This document shows, one piece after another, positions 6,166 to 14,223 of a DNA stretch of 57,509 nucleotides. A program made the translations under genes and the position numbers. This DNA is from JBBDZE01 sp040900345 (GTDB lineage Bacteria; Patescibacteriota; Minisyncoccia; Spechtbacterales; 2-12-FULL-38-22). The DNA lies in contig JBBDZE010000035.1 in NCBI GenBank assembly GCA_040900345.1, positions 1-57,509 of the forward strand, given 5' to 3'. Every line of letters begins with the position of its first letter. The stretch's first letter is position 1. The notes below the pieces were generated by a model, which saw only the letters and a program-made list of their open reading frames with translations, made no database searches and was not told where the DNA came from.

Positions 6166-6444
6166 TTAATGAGTAGTAGCCTGCACGGTCTTACCGCCAT
6201 GACGGACAAATTTACGAGTGGGTGAAAACTCACCCAATTTATGACCCACCATATCCTCGGTTATAAACACCGAAACGTGGTCCCTGCCATTATGAACGCC
6301 AAACGTAAAACCGACCATCTCGGGTGTAATCGTTGAAGATCGGGCCCAGGTCTTAACAACCGTTTTATCGCCAGGCGTCAACGCGCTGACTTTTTTCATC
6401 AGCTTGGCGTCAACGTACGGACCTTTTTTGAGTGATCGTGACAT
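6166..6444 (-). CDS. rpsS: 30S ribosomal protein S19
   Basis: 92 residues. MSRSLKKGPYVDAKLMKKV, ITPEMVGFTFGVHNGR and VGHKLGEFSPTRKF are S19 signatures; it sits in the 30S head and contacts 50S L5. An in-frame ATG five codons upstream lies within the leader structure; family alignment supports the ATG at 6444. The leader is a three-hairpin cloverleaf (6447-6512). Confidence 0.97.
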   Translation of the reverse strand: MSRSLKKGPYVDAKLMKKVSALTPGDKTVVKTWARSSTITPEMVGFTFGVHNGRDHVSVFITEDMVGHKLGEFSPTRKFVRHGGKTVQATTH

Positions 6445-6446
6445 AC

Positions 6447-6512
6447 CATTCTTGCCCATGAAGGCAAGTGAATAAGTTACTTATGAACGCAGCCTGAATG
6501 GCTGTAAGAATG
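6447..6512 (-). promoter_or_regulatory. cloverleaf-type start element of rpsS
   Basis: Closing stem CATTCTT/AAGAATG, then three hairpins: CAGCC/GGCTG, ATAAG/CTTAT and TTGCC/GGCAA. The closing stem ends two bases before ATG. The fusA and rpsL leaders share the plan. Confidence 0.65.
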
Positions 6513-6514
6513 AG

Positions 6515-6654
6515 TACCCCCTCACTCGAATGCGGTAGCGCTTGTCCTGTTCGGTCAAACGCCGTGAGGGCTATACTGCACTGCTTTGCGAAGTTACCTC
6601 ATTCTCTGTACTGGCCGCTCTTGGCGAGAACGACCGCATTCGAGTGAGGGGGTA
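6515..6654. mobile_element. 140-bp palindromic element, family A, copy 2
   Basis: Same length and about 22-bp perfect terminal inverted repeats as the copy at 3043-3182, with a few interior substitutions. It lies between the stop element of rplB and the start element of rpsS. Confidence 0.75.
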
Positions 6655-6728
6655 GCGGGGATTGCTAGGCTCCCGGCCCCAATTCCGCTTTGCGGAACTC
6701 GGGCCGATTGCCAAGCCAACCCTCGCTA
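6653..6728 (-). other. stop-codon-enclosing structured element of rplB
   Basis: TAGCG, containing the stop codon, pairs with CGCTA; inner pairs GGCT/AGCC, GGCCC/GGGCC, TTCCGC/GCGGAA. Almost identical to 3181-3255 after rplN. Confidence 0.6.
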
Positions 6729-7553
6729 TTTATTCTTCTTACGGCGCCGCATAATAGAAGGGTTGGAATACTTCTTGCGATTGCGCGTCTTCACGCCAAG
6801 GGCGTGTTTGCCCCACGGCGTTTTAGGATATTTCAAACCAATGGGAGAACGCCCCTCACCACCACCATGCGGGTGGTCAACCGGGTTCATGGCTGAACCG
6901 CGAACGCTCGGGCGCCTGCCCATGAGTCGTTTTCGTCCCGCCTTGCCAAATACCTGGTCGCCATGGGAAGGGTTGGACACCGCGCCCACCGTGGCGAGAC
7001 CTTCGTTGCGCACGACACGTACTTCACTGGAGGGCATTACCAAGTGCGTGCGGCTGCCGTCATGGGCCAAGACCTTGGCGGAAGCGCCGGCCGAGCGTAC
7101 CATCTGGCCGCCACGGCCCGGATTGAGCTCAACATTGTGCACAAATGACCCCACGGGTACGTTTTTCAATATCATACGATTGCCCGGCTTGATGGGTGCC
7201 TTCTCGGCAATCTTAACCGTAACCCCCACGCGCGCGCCATCAAAGGCAAGGATATAACACTTCTTGCCGTTTTGATTCTGCACTAAGGCAATAAACGCCG
7301 ATCGGTACGGGTCGTACTCCAATGCCTGGACCGTCAGTTGGTCACCCAAAATATTTTGTTTGAAATCTATCTCTCGATAGAGTTTTTTTACACCTCCACC
7401 GCGGCGGCGGCTCGTAATCTTGCCGTGGCTCCGTCCTTTCTTGCGGTGCGCAAAATGCGTCAAGCTCTTTTCCGGCTTTTTCTTATCAAGGACGCTGTAG
7501 TCGGTGGTGACCATTCCACGACGTCCGGGGGTTGTTGGCTTGTGCACTTTCAT
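6726..7553 (-). CDS. rplB: 50S ribosomal protein L2
   Basis: 275 residues. The SH3-like core and the C-terminal catalytic-centre loop with SAMNPVDHPHGGGEGR are unmistakable. L2 is needed for subunit association and peptidyl-transferase activity. The start at 7553 is fixed by MKVHKPTTPGRRGMV; it lies two bases after a CAATTTT-type stem-loop. Confidence 0.98.
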   Translation of the reverse strand: MKVHKPTTPGRRGMVTTDYSVLDKKKPEKSLTHFAHRKKGRSHGKITSRRRGGGVKKLYREIDFKQNILGDQLTVQALEYDPYRSAFIALVQNQNGKKCYILAFDGARVGVTVKIAEKAPIKPGNRMILKNVPVGSFVHNVELNPGRGGQMVRSAGASAKVLAHDGSRTHLVMPSSEVRVVRNEGLATVGAVSNPSHGDQVFGKAGRKRLMGRRPSVRGSAMNPVDHPHGGGEGRSPIGLKYPKTPWGKHALGVKTRNRKKYSNPSIMRRRKKNK

Positions 7554-7555
7554 TC

Positions 7556-7612
7556 CAATTTTCTCAACGAGACAAGCAAGCTTGCTTGCGCCGTCGAGTT
7601 ACTAGAAAACTG
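7556..7612 (-). promoter_or_regulatory. start-adjacent stem-loop of rplB, CAATTTT type
   Basis: Arms CAGTTTT/AAAATTG, a 7-nt bulge, then CTCGACG/CGTTGAG and an apical CAAGC/GCTTG hairpin. The same layout as the rplX element with compensatory changes. Ends two bases before ATG. Confidence 0.65.
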
Positions 7613-7614
7613 AG

Positions 7615-7762
7615 AACCCCCTCACTCGAATGCGGTGGCGCTTGTCTCCTGTTCGGTCAAACGCAGTGAGGGATATACTGCAATGCTTTACGCATAGAGT
7701 AGCACCTCATCCCCTGTGCTGGCCGCTCTTGGCGAGAACGACCGCATTCAAGTGAGGGGGTA
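7615..7762. mobile_element. 148-bp palindromic element, family A, copy 3
   Basis: Slightly longer than the other copies because of small insertions in the interior. Its left end is AACCCCC instead of TACCCCC, and the right arm carries one mismatch (CATTCAAGTG). It is the most diverged copy. Confidence 0.7.
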
Positions 7763-7834
7763 GGGAGGTTACTGGACTCCCAGCCTCAACCCCGCTTCGC
7801 GGGCCTGAGGCCGGTCGTCAAGTCAACCTCGCTA
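7761..7834 (-). other. stop-codon-enclosing structured element of rplW
   Basis: TAGCGAGGTT (stop codon first) pairs with AACCTCCCTA with one mismatch. Inner pairs are GACT/AGTC, GCCTCA/TGAGGC and CCCGC/GCGGG. Sister of the rpsH element. Confidence 0.6.
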
Positions 7835-8320
7835 CTGTGGCAATACTTCAATCGCGTTCCCCGTTTTGAGTGTTACGACCGCCTTGTTATAGCGGGGGCG
7901 TGTCCCAAAACGAGCAAACCTCGTCCGGCTTTTCTTGGGATGGGCCTTGATCATATTCACCTTGGCCACCTCCACGCCGTACGTGGTGGTTATCGCCTCC
8001 GCCACACGGTAGGCGTTCACACCTGGGCGAACTTCAAATACATACCGGCCGTGTTCGTTCATGGCGACGCTTTTTTCAGAAATGTGCGGACGTACCAGCA
8101 CGTTATGCGCTCCATGGGCTGAGGCTTGCTTCAGCGTCGAGCCGCCCGTCTTTTTCGCTTGCCCTGAGGACTTGGAAAGAGCGGTAATCTTATCTTGCTG
8201 TTTCTGCTGGTCGCGCTGATCGAGGGCCTGCTTCTTTTCACGGCGATCTTCCCGGACGCGTTTTTGCTTTTCCGGTTCTTTCATCCCTGCCTTTTTTAAA
8301 ATGTCAGTGAGAATGGGCAT
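7832..8320 (-). CDS. rplW: 50S ribosomal protein L23 with N-terminal extension
   Basis: 162 residues against about 100 usually. Residues 70-162 are the L23 fold, with NVLVRPHISEKS and the C-terminal YNKAVVTLKTGNAIEV. The first 70 residues are a charged Lys/Gln/Arg-rich coil-forming tail. L23 lies at the tunnel exit and docks trigger factor. It begins eight bases after the rplD stop, without SD. Confidence 0.95.
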   Translation of the reverse strand: MPILTDILKKAGMKEPEKQKRVREDRREKKQALDQRDQQKQQDKITALSKSSGQAKKTGGSTLKQASAHGAHNVLVRPHISEKSVAMNEHGRYVFEVRPGVNAYRVAEAITTTYGVEVAKVNMIKAHPKKSRTRFARFGTRPRYNKAVVTLKTGNAIEVLPQ

Positions 8321-8328
8321 GGAAGTAA

Positions 8329-9012
8329 TTAGGCAGTTTTCGTTGCCGCGGACGTTTCAGCACGCTTGGGCTCAACGTCGCCTTTCAACGAGCGCACGAG
8401 CGATTCTAAAGCATCTTTTGAAAATACGCAACCCGCACGATGCAACAGGTCAACAATATTGATTCGATCAATGGCAACAGGATAGGCGCCTTCTATGTTG
8501 CCAAACACTCGCATAAAATTACTATCTTCTTTCGTCCCGTACACGACCGCCGAACGATCATGCTGCTTGAGCGCTTTCAGTACGGCAACGCCCTGCTTCG
8601 TTTTTGGGTCTTCAAATACGAGCGAATCCACAACGATGAGGTCACCCCGACGCACCTTGTCGCTGAGGACAACCGCCAACGCTTTGCGATTCATTTTTTT
8701 GGGAATACTTTTGCCAAACACTCGCTCCGCGCGAGGACCAAACGTAATACCACCTCCCACCCAAATGGGCGAACGGGACGAACCATGACGGGCACGACCG
8801 GTTCCCTTTTGGCGCCACGGCTTCTTGCCGCCTCCGCGCACTTCGCTACGCGTCTTGGTGTGAGCGTAAGAACCATGCTGGTTGGCAATTTTCACGGTAT
8901 AGGCCTGGTAGACCAAATCGTTGTTTTCGGCGGCACCAAAGAGCGCCTCGGGCGCTTGGAAGCTTGCTACCTGCTTTCCTGCTTTATCAACGATAGGAAT
9001 TTCGATGGCCAT
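8329..9012 (-). CDS. rplD: 50S ribosomal protein L4
   Basis: 227 residues. The tunnel-lining loop RGGGKKPWRQKGTGRARHGSS is the L4 hallmark. In many bacteria L4 also represses its own S10 operon. MAIEIPIVDKAGKQ at 9012 is chosen as start, as upstream in-frame residues overlap rplC and lack homology to L4. An Ala/Thr/Lys-rich tail follows the fold. Confidence 0.96.
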   Translation of the reverse strand: MAIEIPIVDKAGKQVASFQAPEALFGAAENNDLVYQAYTVKIANQHGSYAHTKTRSEVRGGGKKPWRQKGTGRARHGSSRSPIWVGGGITFGPRAERVFGKSIPKKMNRKALAVVLSDKVRRGDLIVVDSLVFEDPKTKQGVAVLKALKQHDRSAVVYGTKEDSNFMRVFGNIEGAYPVAIDRINIVDLLHRAGCVFSKDALESLVRSLKGDVEPKRAETSAATKTA

Positions 9013-9025
9013 ACGGTTCAACTCG

Positions 9026-9649
9026 TTAGCGGCGGCTAAATACTTCAATGTAGCTGCCGTTGTTTCCGGGAATAGCGCCCTTGAGGGCAATCAGATTATT
9101 CTTCGTATCAATCGCGACAATCTTGAGATCGTTGGTCGTGTGACGCACGCCACCCATACGGCCCGCCATGCGGCGCCCCTTTAAAACACGTTGAGGATAA
9201 GCGCTTCCAATGGACCCGGGTGTGCGCAAGGTGTGCTTCATACCATGGCTACCAGGCCCACCGGCAAACCCGTGACGCTTGACGACACCCTGGAACCCTT
9301 TCGCTTTACTCACGCCGGCAACAGAAACGCGCTCGCCTACTTCAAATTGCGAAATGTCCACGGAATCGCCCTGTTTGAGCTCATCGGGCGCTTCGGGCGT
9401 AAACTCGCGCAGCATGGAAAACCCGCGACCGCGTTCATCAACGAACGCCTTGACGTGCCCGCCCTGGGGCTTATTCAATTTCTTGGCGCCAAACCCTACT
9501 TGTACCGCGCGATAGCCGTCTTTGGTCTCATCTTTGACTTGCGTTACCGTGCACGGGCCGGCCTCAACGATGGTCACCGCTACTGCGGCGCCTTCTTCGT
9601 TGAATATTTGAGTCATGCCGATTTTTTTACCAAGAATAAATTTTGCCAT
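9026..9649 (-). CDS. rplC: 50S ribosomal protein L3
   Basis: 207 residues. MAKFILGKKIGMTQIF and the central KGFQGVVKRHGFAGGPGSHG, HTLRTPGSIG segments define L3, which reaches toward the peptidyl-transferase centre. Start at 9649 by homology. The 122-bp gap to rpsJ contains hairpins CAAAACGCG/CGCGTTTTG and a TTGCAATGAG-type stem. Confidence 0.97.
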   Translation of the reverse strand: MAKFILGKKIGMTQIFNEEGAAVAVTIVEAGPCTVTQVKDETKDGYRAVQVGFGAKKLNKPQGGHVKAFVDERGRGFSMLREFTPEAPDELKQGDSVDISQFEVGERVSVAGVSKAKGFQGVVKRHGFAGGPGSHGMKHTLRTPGSIGSAYPQRVLKGRRMAGRMGGVRHTTNDLKIVAIDTKNNLIALKGAIPGNNGSYIEVFSRR

Positions 9650-9771
9650 TTTTGTTCGTGAGGCGGGATTACTCGCCGAGCTGTTGCAATGTTGAGCCTC
9701 CACCTTTAGCGGTCAAACTCATTGCAAAACGCGACCCGTGGCCGCGTTTTGCCTTCGCTAACGACCTACCC
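9650..9771 (-). other. structured gap between rpsJ and rplC
   Basis: No gene. In the mRNA there is a perfect hairpin with arms CAAAACGCG and CGCGTTTTG (around 9723-9753), and an enclosing pair TTGCAATGAG with CTC..ATTGCAA. The last 20 bases before rplC are A-rich. Confidence 0.45.
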
Positions 9772-10128
9772 TTACATCTTGACCTCTACATCCACACCTG
9801 CCGGCAGATTTAAGTCCATCAAGGCATCGATCAGCTGGGGCGTAGGATTGTAGATATCGATCAGTCGTTTGTGAATGCGCATTTCGAACTGTTCACGCGC
9901 ATCTTTATGCACAAACGATGAACGGTTCACGGTATATTTGCGAATCTCCGTCGGCAACGGGATGGGGCCATGAATATCGGCTCCGAACCGCACGGTGGTG
10001 TCCACAATCTGCTTCACACTTGAATCGATGACCTTGTGGTCGTACGATTTGATGCGAATACGAATCCGCTGGCCGGCATCTGCCGGCACTTCCTTCTTCT
10101 TCCGTTGTGCGGTAGTCTTTTCTGCCAT
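9772..10128 (-). CDS. rpsJ: 30S ribosomal protein S10
   Basis: 118 residues with a 17-residue Lys-rich extension before the usual start. QRIRIRIKSYDHKVIDSS and GPIPLPTEIRKYTVNRS are family signatures. S10 acts in the 30S head and, as NusE, in transcription antitermination. A small stem GGATA/TATCC ends two bases before its ATG. Confidence 0.97.
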   Translation of the reverse strand: MAEKTTAQRKKKEVPADAGQRIRIRIKSYDHKVIDSSVKQIVDTTVRFGADIHGPIPLPTEIRKYTVNRSSFVHKDAREQFEMRIHKRLIDIYNPTPQLIDALMDLNLPAGVDVEVKM

Positions 10129-10130
10129 GA

Positions 10131-10146
10131 GGATATACGGGTATCC
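10131..10146 (-). promoter_or_regulatory. small start-adjacent stem of rpsJ
   Basis: GGATA-cccgta-TATCC in the 24-bp tuf-rpsJ gap, with its 3' arm two bases from ATG. Short; listed because it repeats the pattern of the operon. Confidence 0.35.
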
Positions 10147-10152
10147 GCGCCG

Positions 10153-11349
10153 CTAGCTGATAACTTTGGTTACCACACCAGCGCCTACGGTCTTTCCACC
10201 CTCGCGAATGGCAAAACGCTGCTGCTCTTCCATGGCAACGGGCACTACCAGCTTCACCGTCAAGTTCACCGTGTCCCCGGGCATCACCATTTCCGTGCCT
10301 TCCGGCAAGGAAGATTCACCTGTTACGTCCGTGGTACGGAAGTAGAACTGCGGCTTATATCCTGTGAAGAACGGAGTGTGACGGCCGCCTTCTTCCTTTT
10401 TCAAAATGTATACTTCGGTTTCAAACTCGGTGTGCGGGGTTACCGAACCGGGAGCAGCCAATACCTGGCCGCGCTCGATGTCTTCTTTCTTCAAACCACG
10501 CAACAACAAACCGACGTTGTCGCCGGCCATACCGTCATCAAGCTGCTTGTTGAACATCTCAACACCGGTAACGGCGGTCTTGGAGGTCGGCTTAATGCCC
10601 ACCAACTCAACCTCTTGGCCAATCTTAATCTTGCCGCGCTCAATTTTACCGGTCGCCACCGTGCCGCGGCCTTCAATGGAAAAGATATCTTCAACTGGCA
10701 TGAGGAAGGGCTTTTCAACGTCGCGCTCGGGAACGGGAATGAACTCGTCCAAAGCGGCCAGAAGCTCGCCCATGGACTTTGCAGCCTCATCGTCGGCGCT
10801 TTCGGCGTTCAATGCATTCAAGGCGGAACCGCGAATGACCGGAACGTTTGCGCCATCGTACTCGTACTTGGAAAGCAACTCGCGTACTTCCTCTTCAACG
10901 AGGTCAATAAGTTCAGGGTCGTCCACCTGGTCTACTTTGTTCAAGAACACCAAGATGCGGGGCACGCCAACCTGGCGGGCGAGCAAAATGTGCTCACGCG
11001 TTTGGGGCATGGGGCCGTCTGCGGCCGATACCACCAAAATGGCGCCATCCATCTGCGCAGCACCGGTAATCATGTTCTTGATGTAGTCGGCGTGGCCGGG
11101 AGCATCAATGTGCGCATAGTGGCGCGCTTCGGTCTCATATTCAACGTGAGCCAGCTGAATGGTAATACCACGCTCGCGCTCTTCGGGAGCGGCGTCAATC
11201 TGGTCCAAGGTCTTGATGGATCCGGCCCAGCCCTTCAACTGAACATACTTCAGGATTGCTGCCGTCAAGGTCGTCTTACCGTGGTCTACGTGACCGATGG
11301 TGCCGACGTTGACGTGCGGCTTCGTTCGTTCAAATTTCTCTGCTGCCAT
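10153..11349 (-). CDS. tuf: elongation factor Tu
   Basis: 398 residues. GTPase motifs are complete: G1 GHVDHGKT, G2 RGITI, G3 DAPGHADY, G4 NKVD, G5 SAL. Domains 2 and 3 follow to VTKVIS. It delivers aminoacyl-tRNA to the ribosomal A site. A good promoter (11483-11510) lies 134 bp upstream with an untranslated leader of roughly 125 nt. The gene probably heads the S10-spc transcript here. No SD before ATG. Confidence 0.98.
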   Translation of the reverse strand: MAAEKFERTKPHVNVGTIGHVDHGKTTLTAAILKYVQLKGWAGSIKTLDQIDAAPEERERGITIQLAHVEYETEARHYAHIDAPGHADYIKNMITGAAQMDGAILVVSAADGPMPQTREHILLARQVGVPRILVFLNKVDQVDDPELIDLVEEEVRELLSKYEYDGANVPVIRGSALNALNAESADDEAAKSMGELLAALDEFIPVPERDVEKPFLMPVEDIFSIEGRGTVATGKIERGKIKIGQEVELVGIKPTSKTAVTGVEMFNKQLDDGMAGDNVGLLLRGLKKEDIERGQVLAAPGSVTPHTEFETEVYILKKEEGGRHTPFFTGYKPQFYFRTTDVTGESSLPEGTEMVMPGDTVNLTVKLVVPVAMEEQQRFAIREGGKTVGAGVVTKVIS

Positions 11350-11482
11350 ACGTGTGTTTTGTGCCGCAATCGTTCCTCGCGTTCCCCGAGAGTTGTGAAT
11401 CCCGAAGGACGACTACGAAAATATTAACTGCTAATAATTATTTGGTGCTTCCTCCTGCAAGGATCGTGCACGCATAAATGTA
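11350..11482 (-). other. tuf 5' leader
   Basis: About 130 bp between the -10 box and the tuf ATG. Contains an AGGAGG-like word (GCAGGAGGAAGC) near 11455 that is about 100 bases from ATG and so cannot serve as SD for tuf. No ORF of note. Confidence 0.4.
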
Positions 11483-11510
11483 ATTGTACACGTTTTGCAG
11501 ATTCCGTCAA
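11483..11510 (-). promoter_or_regulatory. sigma-70-type promoter before tuf
   Basis: -35 TTGACG (11505-11510), 16-bp spacer, -10 TACAAT (11483-11488) on the minus strand. Five of six positions match consensus in each hexamer. Confidence 0.75.
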
Positions 11511-11525
11511 CCCCGCTAGAAGACA

Positions 11526-11616
11526 GGTTTTAGGTTTTAGTCCGCCAGCTGGCGGATAGGTTTTAGGAAGAGTTGTATTCACTCCGCAACCTATCACCTA
11601 ACACCTAGAACCTATC
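11526..11616. repeat. palindromic TAGGTTTTAG-family repeat, copy 3
   Basis: Arms rich in AGGTTTTAGG on the left and CACCTAACACCTAGAACCTA on the right. The left arm carries a nested palindrome TCCGCCAGCTGGCGGA, also found in modified form in the copy at 39993-40106. Confidence 0.65.
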
Positions 11617-11625
11617 CCCTGGGTA

Positions 11626-11901
11626 CTAGAACGGGAGGTCGTCCAAAGTAACGTCCGAATTGTCGCTTCCGCCCAAGTACTCTGCTTCGCGTAACGCGGA
11701 AATCTCTTCGTTGGGCTCTTCTTCGTCCTTGGCCGCCTGCCGCGACAACTCATCCGCCTGCTCGGGGACGTCATCCCCATCGCGCATACGCAGATATTCG
11801 CTCACGGTGAGCACCACATACCGCGGTTCACCGTCTTCCATAATAACTGCCTTCTCGCCACTTTGGCGCAATAACTGTTTAAGCGAATCCCACATAGCCA
11901 T
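11626..11901 (-). CDS. Phd/YefM-like small acidic protein between fusA and tuf
   Basis: 91 residues. The first 40 residues (SGEKAVIMEDGEPRYVVLT, then SEYLRM) resemble the strand-helix part of Phd/YefM antitoxins; the rest is acidic and probably disordered. No toxin gene is adjacent. The ATG is five bases past the fusA stop, inside a common hairpin ATCGTT-A-AACGAT, so it is probably co-translated with fusA. Function unknown; could be a translation-linked regulator or a former antitoxin. Confidence 0.75.
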   Translation of the reverse strand: MAMWDSLKQLLRQSGEKAVIMEDGEPRYVVLTVSEYLRMRDGDDVPEQADELSRQAAKDEEEPNEEISALREAEYLGGSDNSDVTLDDLPF

Positions 11902-11914
11902 ATCGTTTAACGAT
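11902..11914 (-). promoter_or_regulatory. hairpin joining the fusA stop and the next start
   Basis: ATCGTT-A-AACGAT, an odd palindrome whose middle holds the fusA stop TAA and whose last base is next to the ATG of the downstream gene. Confidence 0.45.
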
Positions 11915-14015
11915 TACGCCCTTCAATGATTTGTTGGGCAATACTTACCGGAACTTCCTGGTACTTGGCAAACTCCATGGTTGCCGTTCCTCGACCTTGC
12001 GACATTGAGCGCAAATCTGTCATATAACCGAACATCCCTGAAAGCGGAACCATGCCGACAACCGTCTTCAGCGCGCCGCGCTCGCCCATCTCTTCGATTT
12101 GGCCGCGCCGCGAGCTGAGGTCCCCCGTGACATCACCCAAGAAATCTTCCGGGGCAATCACCTCCACTTTCATAATAGGCTCAAGCAAGACCGGATCTGC
12201 TTTTTTAACGGCGTCCTGTACTGCCATGGAGCCTGCTATCTTAAAGGCTGCCTCCGAAGAGTCCACTTCATGGTAGGAGCCATCATACAACGTTACCTTC
12301 ACGTCTACCATCGGATAGCCGGCAACGACACCGCGATCGAGGGCTTCGCGTATGCCTTTCTGCACCGCGGGAACGTACTCGCCGGGGATAACGCCGCCTT
12401 TGATTTCATCGACAAATTCGAATCCGCCGCCCTGCTCCATAGGTTCAATACGCACCTTGGCGTGCCCGTACTGCCCGCGGCCACCCGTCTGGCGCACATA
12501 CTTGCCTTCGCCTTCGGCGTTCTTGCGAATGGTTTCGCGATAGGCAACTTGCGGAGCGCCGACGTTAGCTTCAACACCAAACTCGCGCTTCATGCGGTCA
12601 ACCAACACTTCCAGATGAAGTTCTCCCATGCCCGACATAATCGTCTCCCCCGTTTCCTCATCGGTGCGGATACGAAACGTCGGGTCTTCTTCGGACAGGC
12701 GATGCAGAGCCACGCCCATTTTGTCCTGGTCGGCACGGGTCTTGGGTTCAATGCGTACGGAAATAACCGGCTCGGGGAACGTTATCTTCTCTAAAATAAT
12801 AGGGTTGACGGGGTCGCAGAGCGTGTCGCCCGTAGTGGTCCTCTTGAGGCCCACCGTCGCGCCAATGTCCCCCGAATAGATTTCGTCAACATCTTCGCGG
12901 TGATTGGAGTGCATACGCAAAATGCGGCTGAAGCGCTCTTTGTCACGGGTAGTTGCATTTAAAACCGTGGTTCCCGCCTTCACGCTACCCGAGTAAACGC
13001 GAAAATAGGTAAGCTGGCCCACGAACGGGTCGGTTGCCACCTTAAAGGCCAGTGCCGCAAAAGGCTCCTCATCCCCGGTTTTTCGCGTTTCGTGCTCACC
13101 GGTCTTGGGATTTTCGCCTTCCACGGGTGGTACATCGAGAGGGGAGGGCAAGTACGTCAGCACCGCGTCCAGTAGCAACTGCACGCCCTGGTTTTTCAAG
13201 GCGCTTCCCGTCAACACCGGCACCAACTGGTTAGCCAGTGTTGCGCGGCGCAGTGCGGAGCGAATCTCATCCACAGAAACCTCTTCGCCGCCCAAATATT
13301 TTTCCATCACCACTTCGTCGTTTTCAGCGATCTTCTCCATCATGACCTCTCGCTGTTTACCCGCCTCATCGGCCAGGTCGGCAGGAATGTCTTCCTCGAC
13401 CACGCGCTCACCAAAATCTCCTTCAAAACGATAATGCTTCATGGTGATAAGGTCTACGACACCGTTGAAGGCCGCTTCGTTACCCACCGGAATCTGGACG
13501 GCAATCGCGTTTGGCGTGAGGCGCTCGATAATTGATTGAAAGCTGCGCTCAAAGCTCGCGCCCATGCGATCCAACTTGTTAATAAAACAGATGCGCGGCA
13601 CTTTGTACTTATCCGCCTGGCGCCATACCGTTTCGCTTTGCGGCTCAACGCCCGCCACGCCGTCAAACACCACCACGCCGCCGTCCAGTACGCGCAACGA
13701 GCGTTCTACTTCCACGGTAAAGTCTACGTGGCCGGGAGTGTCAATAATATTGACACGATGCTCATGCTCCTTGTCATCGCGCGCAAACTGCGTGTGGGTC
13801 CAAAATGTTGTCGTAGCGGCCGAAGTAATGGTAATACCGCGCTCGCGCTCCTGTTCCATCCAGTCCATCACAGCCGCGCCTTCGTGCACCTCGCCGATTT
13901 TATGGGAAATACCCGTGTAAAATAAAATGCGCTCACTTACCGTTGTTTTGCCGGCATCAATGTGGGCGATGATTCCAATATTGCGGACTCTCTCAAGGGG
14001 ATAGAGGCGGGGCAT
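11907..14015 (-). CDS. fusA: elongation factor G
   Basis: 702 residues, normal length. AHIDAGKTT (G1), TITSAA, DTPGHVDF (G3), NKLDRMGA (G4) and all five domains to the C-terminal YQEVPVSIAQQIIEGR are present. It translocates tRNAs and mRNA. The ATG at 14015 is chosen from homology (MPRLYPLERVRNIGI); five extra in-frame codons would lie in the leader stem. The leader is a cloverleaf-type element; no SD. Confidence 0.98.
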   Translation of the reverse strand: MPRLYPLERVRNIGIIAHIDAGKTTVSERILFYTGISHKIGEVHEGAAVMDWMEQERERGITITSAATTTFWTHTQFARDDKEHEHRVNIIDTPGHVDFTVEVERSLRVLDGGVVVFDGVAGVEPQSETVWRQADKYKVPRICFINKLDRMGASFERSFQSIIERLTPNAIAVQIPVGNEAAFNGVVDLITMKHYRFEGDFGERVVEEDIPADLADEAGKQREVMMEKIAENDEVVMEKYLGGEEVSVDEIRSALRRATLANQLVPVLTGSALKNQGVQLLLDAVLTYLPSPLDVPPVEGENPKTGEHETRKTGDEEPFAALAFKVATDPFVGQLTYFRVYSGSVKAGTTVLNATTRDKERFSRILRMHSNHREDVDEIYSGDIGATVGLKRTTTGDTLCDPVNPIILEKITFPEPVISVRIEPKTRADQDKMGVALHRLSEEDPTFRIRTDEETGETIMSGMGELHLEVLVDRMKREFGVEANVGAPQVAYRETIRKNAEGEGKYVRQTGGRGQYGHAKVRIEPMEQGGGFEFVDEIKGGVIPGEYVPAVQKGIREALDRGVVAGYPMVDVKVTLYDGSYHEVDSSEAAFKIAGSMAVQDAVKKADPVLLEPIMKVEVIAPEDFLGDVTGDLSSRRGQIEEMGERGALKTVVGMVPLSGMFGYMTDLRSMSQGRGTATMEFAKYQEVPVSIAQQIIEGRNR

Positions 14016-14017
14016 AC

Positions 14018-14081
14018 CATTCTTGCCCACGAGGGCAAGTTAATTTACTTGATTAACGCAGCCCGAGTGGCTGCAATAGTG
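14018..14081 (-). promoter_or_regulatory. cloverleaf-type start element of fusA
   Basis: Imperfect closing stem CACTATT/AAGAATG, then hairpins GCAGCC/GGCTGC, GTTAAT/ATTAAC and TTGCCC/GGGCAA. The middle hairpin differs completely in sequence from that of rpsS yet still pairs. Confidence 0.6.
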
Positions 14082-14083
14082 AG

Positions 14084-14223
14084 TACCCCCTCACTCGAAT
14101 GCGGTAGCGCTTGTCCTGTTCGGTCAAACGTCGTGAGGAATATACTGCAATGCTTTACGCATAGTACCTCACCTCTGTGCTGGCCGCTCTTGGCGAGAAC
14201 GACCGCATTCGAGTGAGGGGGTA
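14084..14223. mobile_element. 140-bp palindromic element, family A, copy 4
   Basis: Perfect TIRs with CCCCCTCACTCGAATGCG. It lies between the rpsG stop element and the fusA start element, outside the S10-spc block, so the family is spread over both str and spc segments. Confidence 0.75.

Noticed and set aside
10036..11427. Long open frame on the plus strand opposite tuf (463 codons)
   Set aside because: It is the antisense shadow of EF-Tu, produced by strong codon bias; its sequence is not protein-like and no gene signals accompany it.
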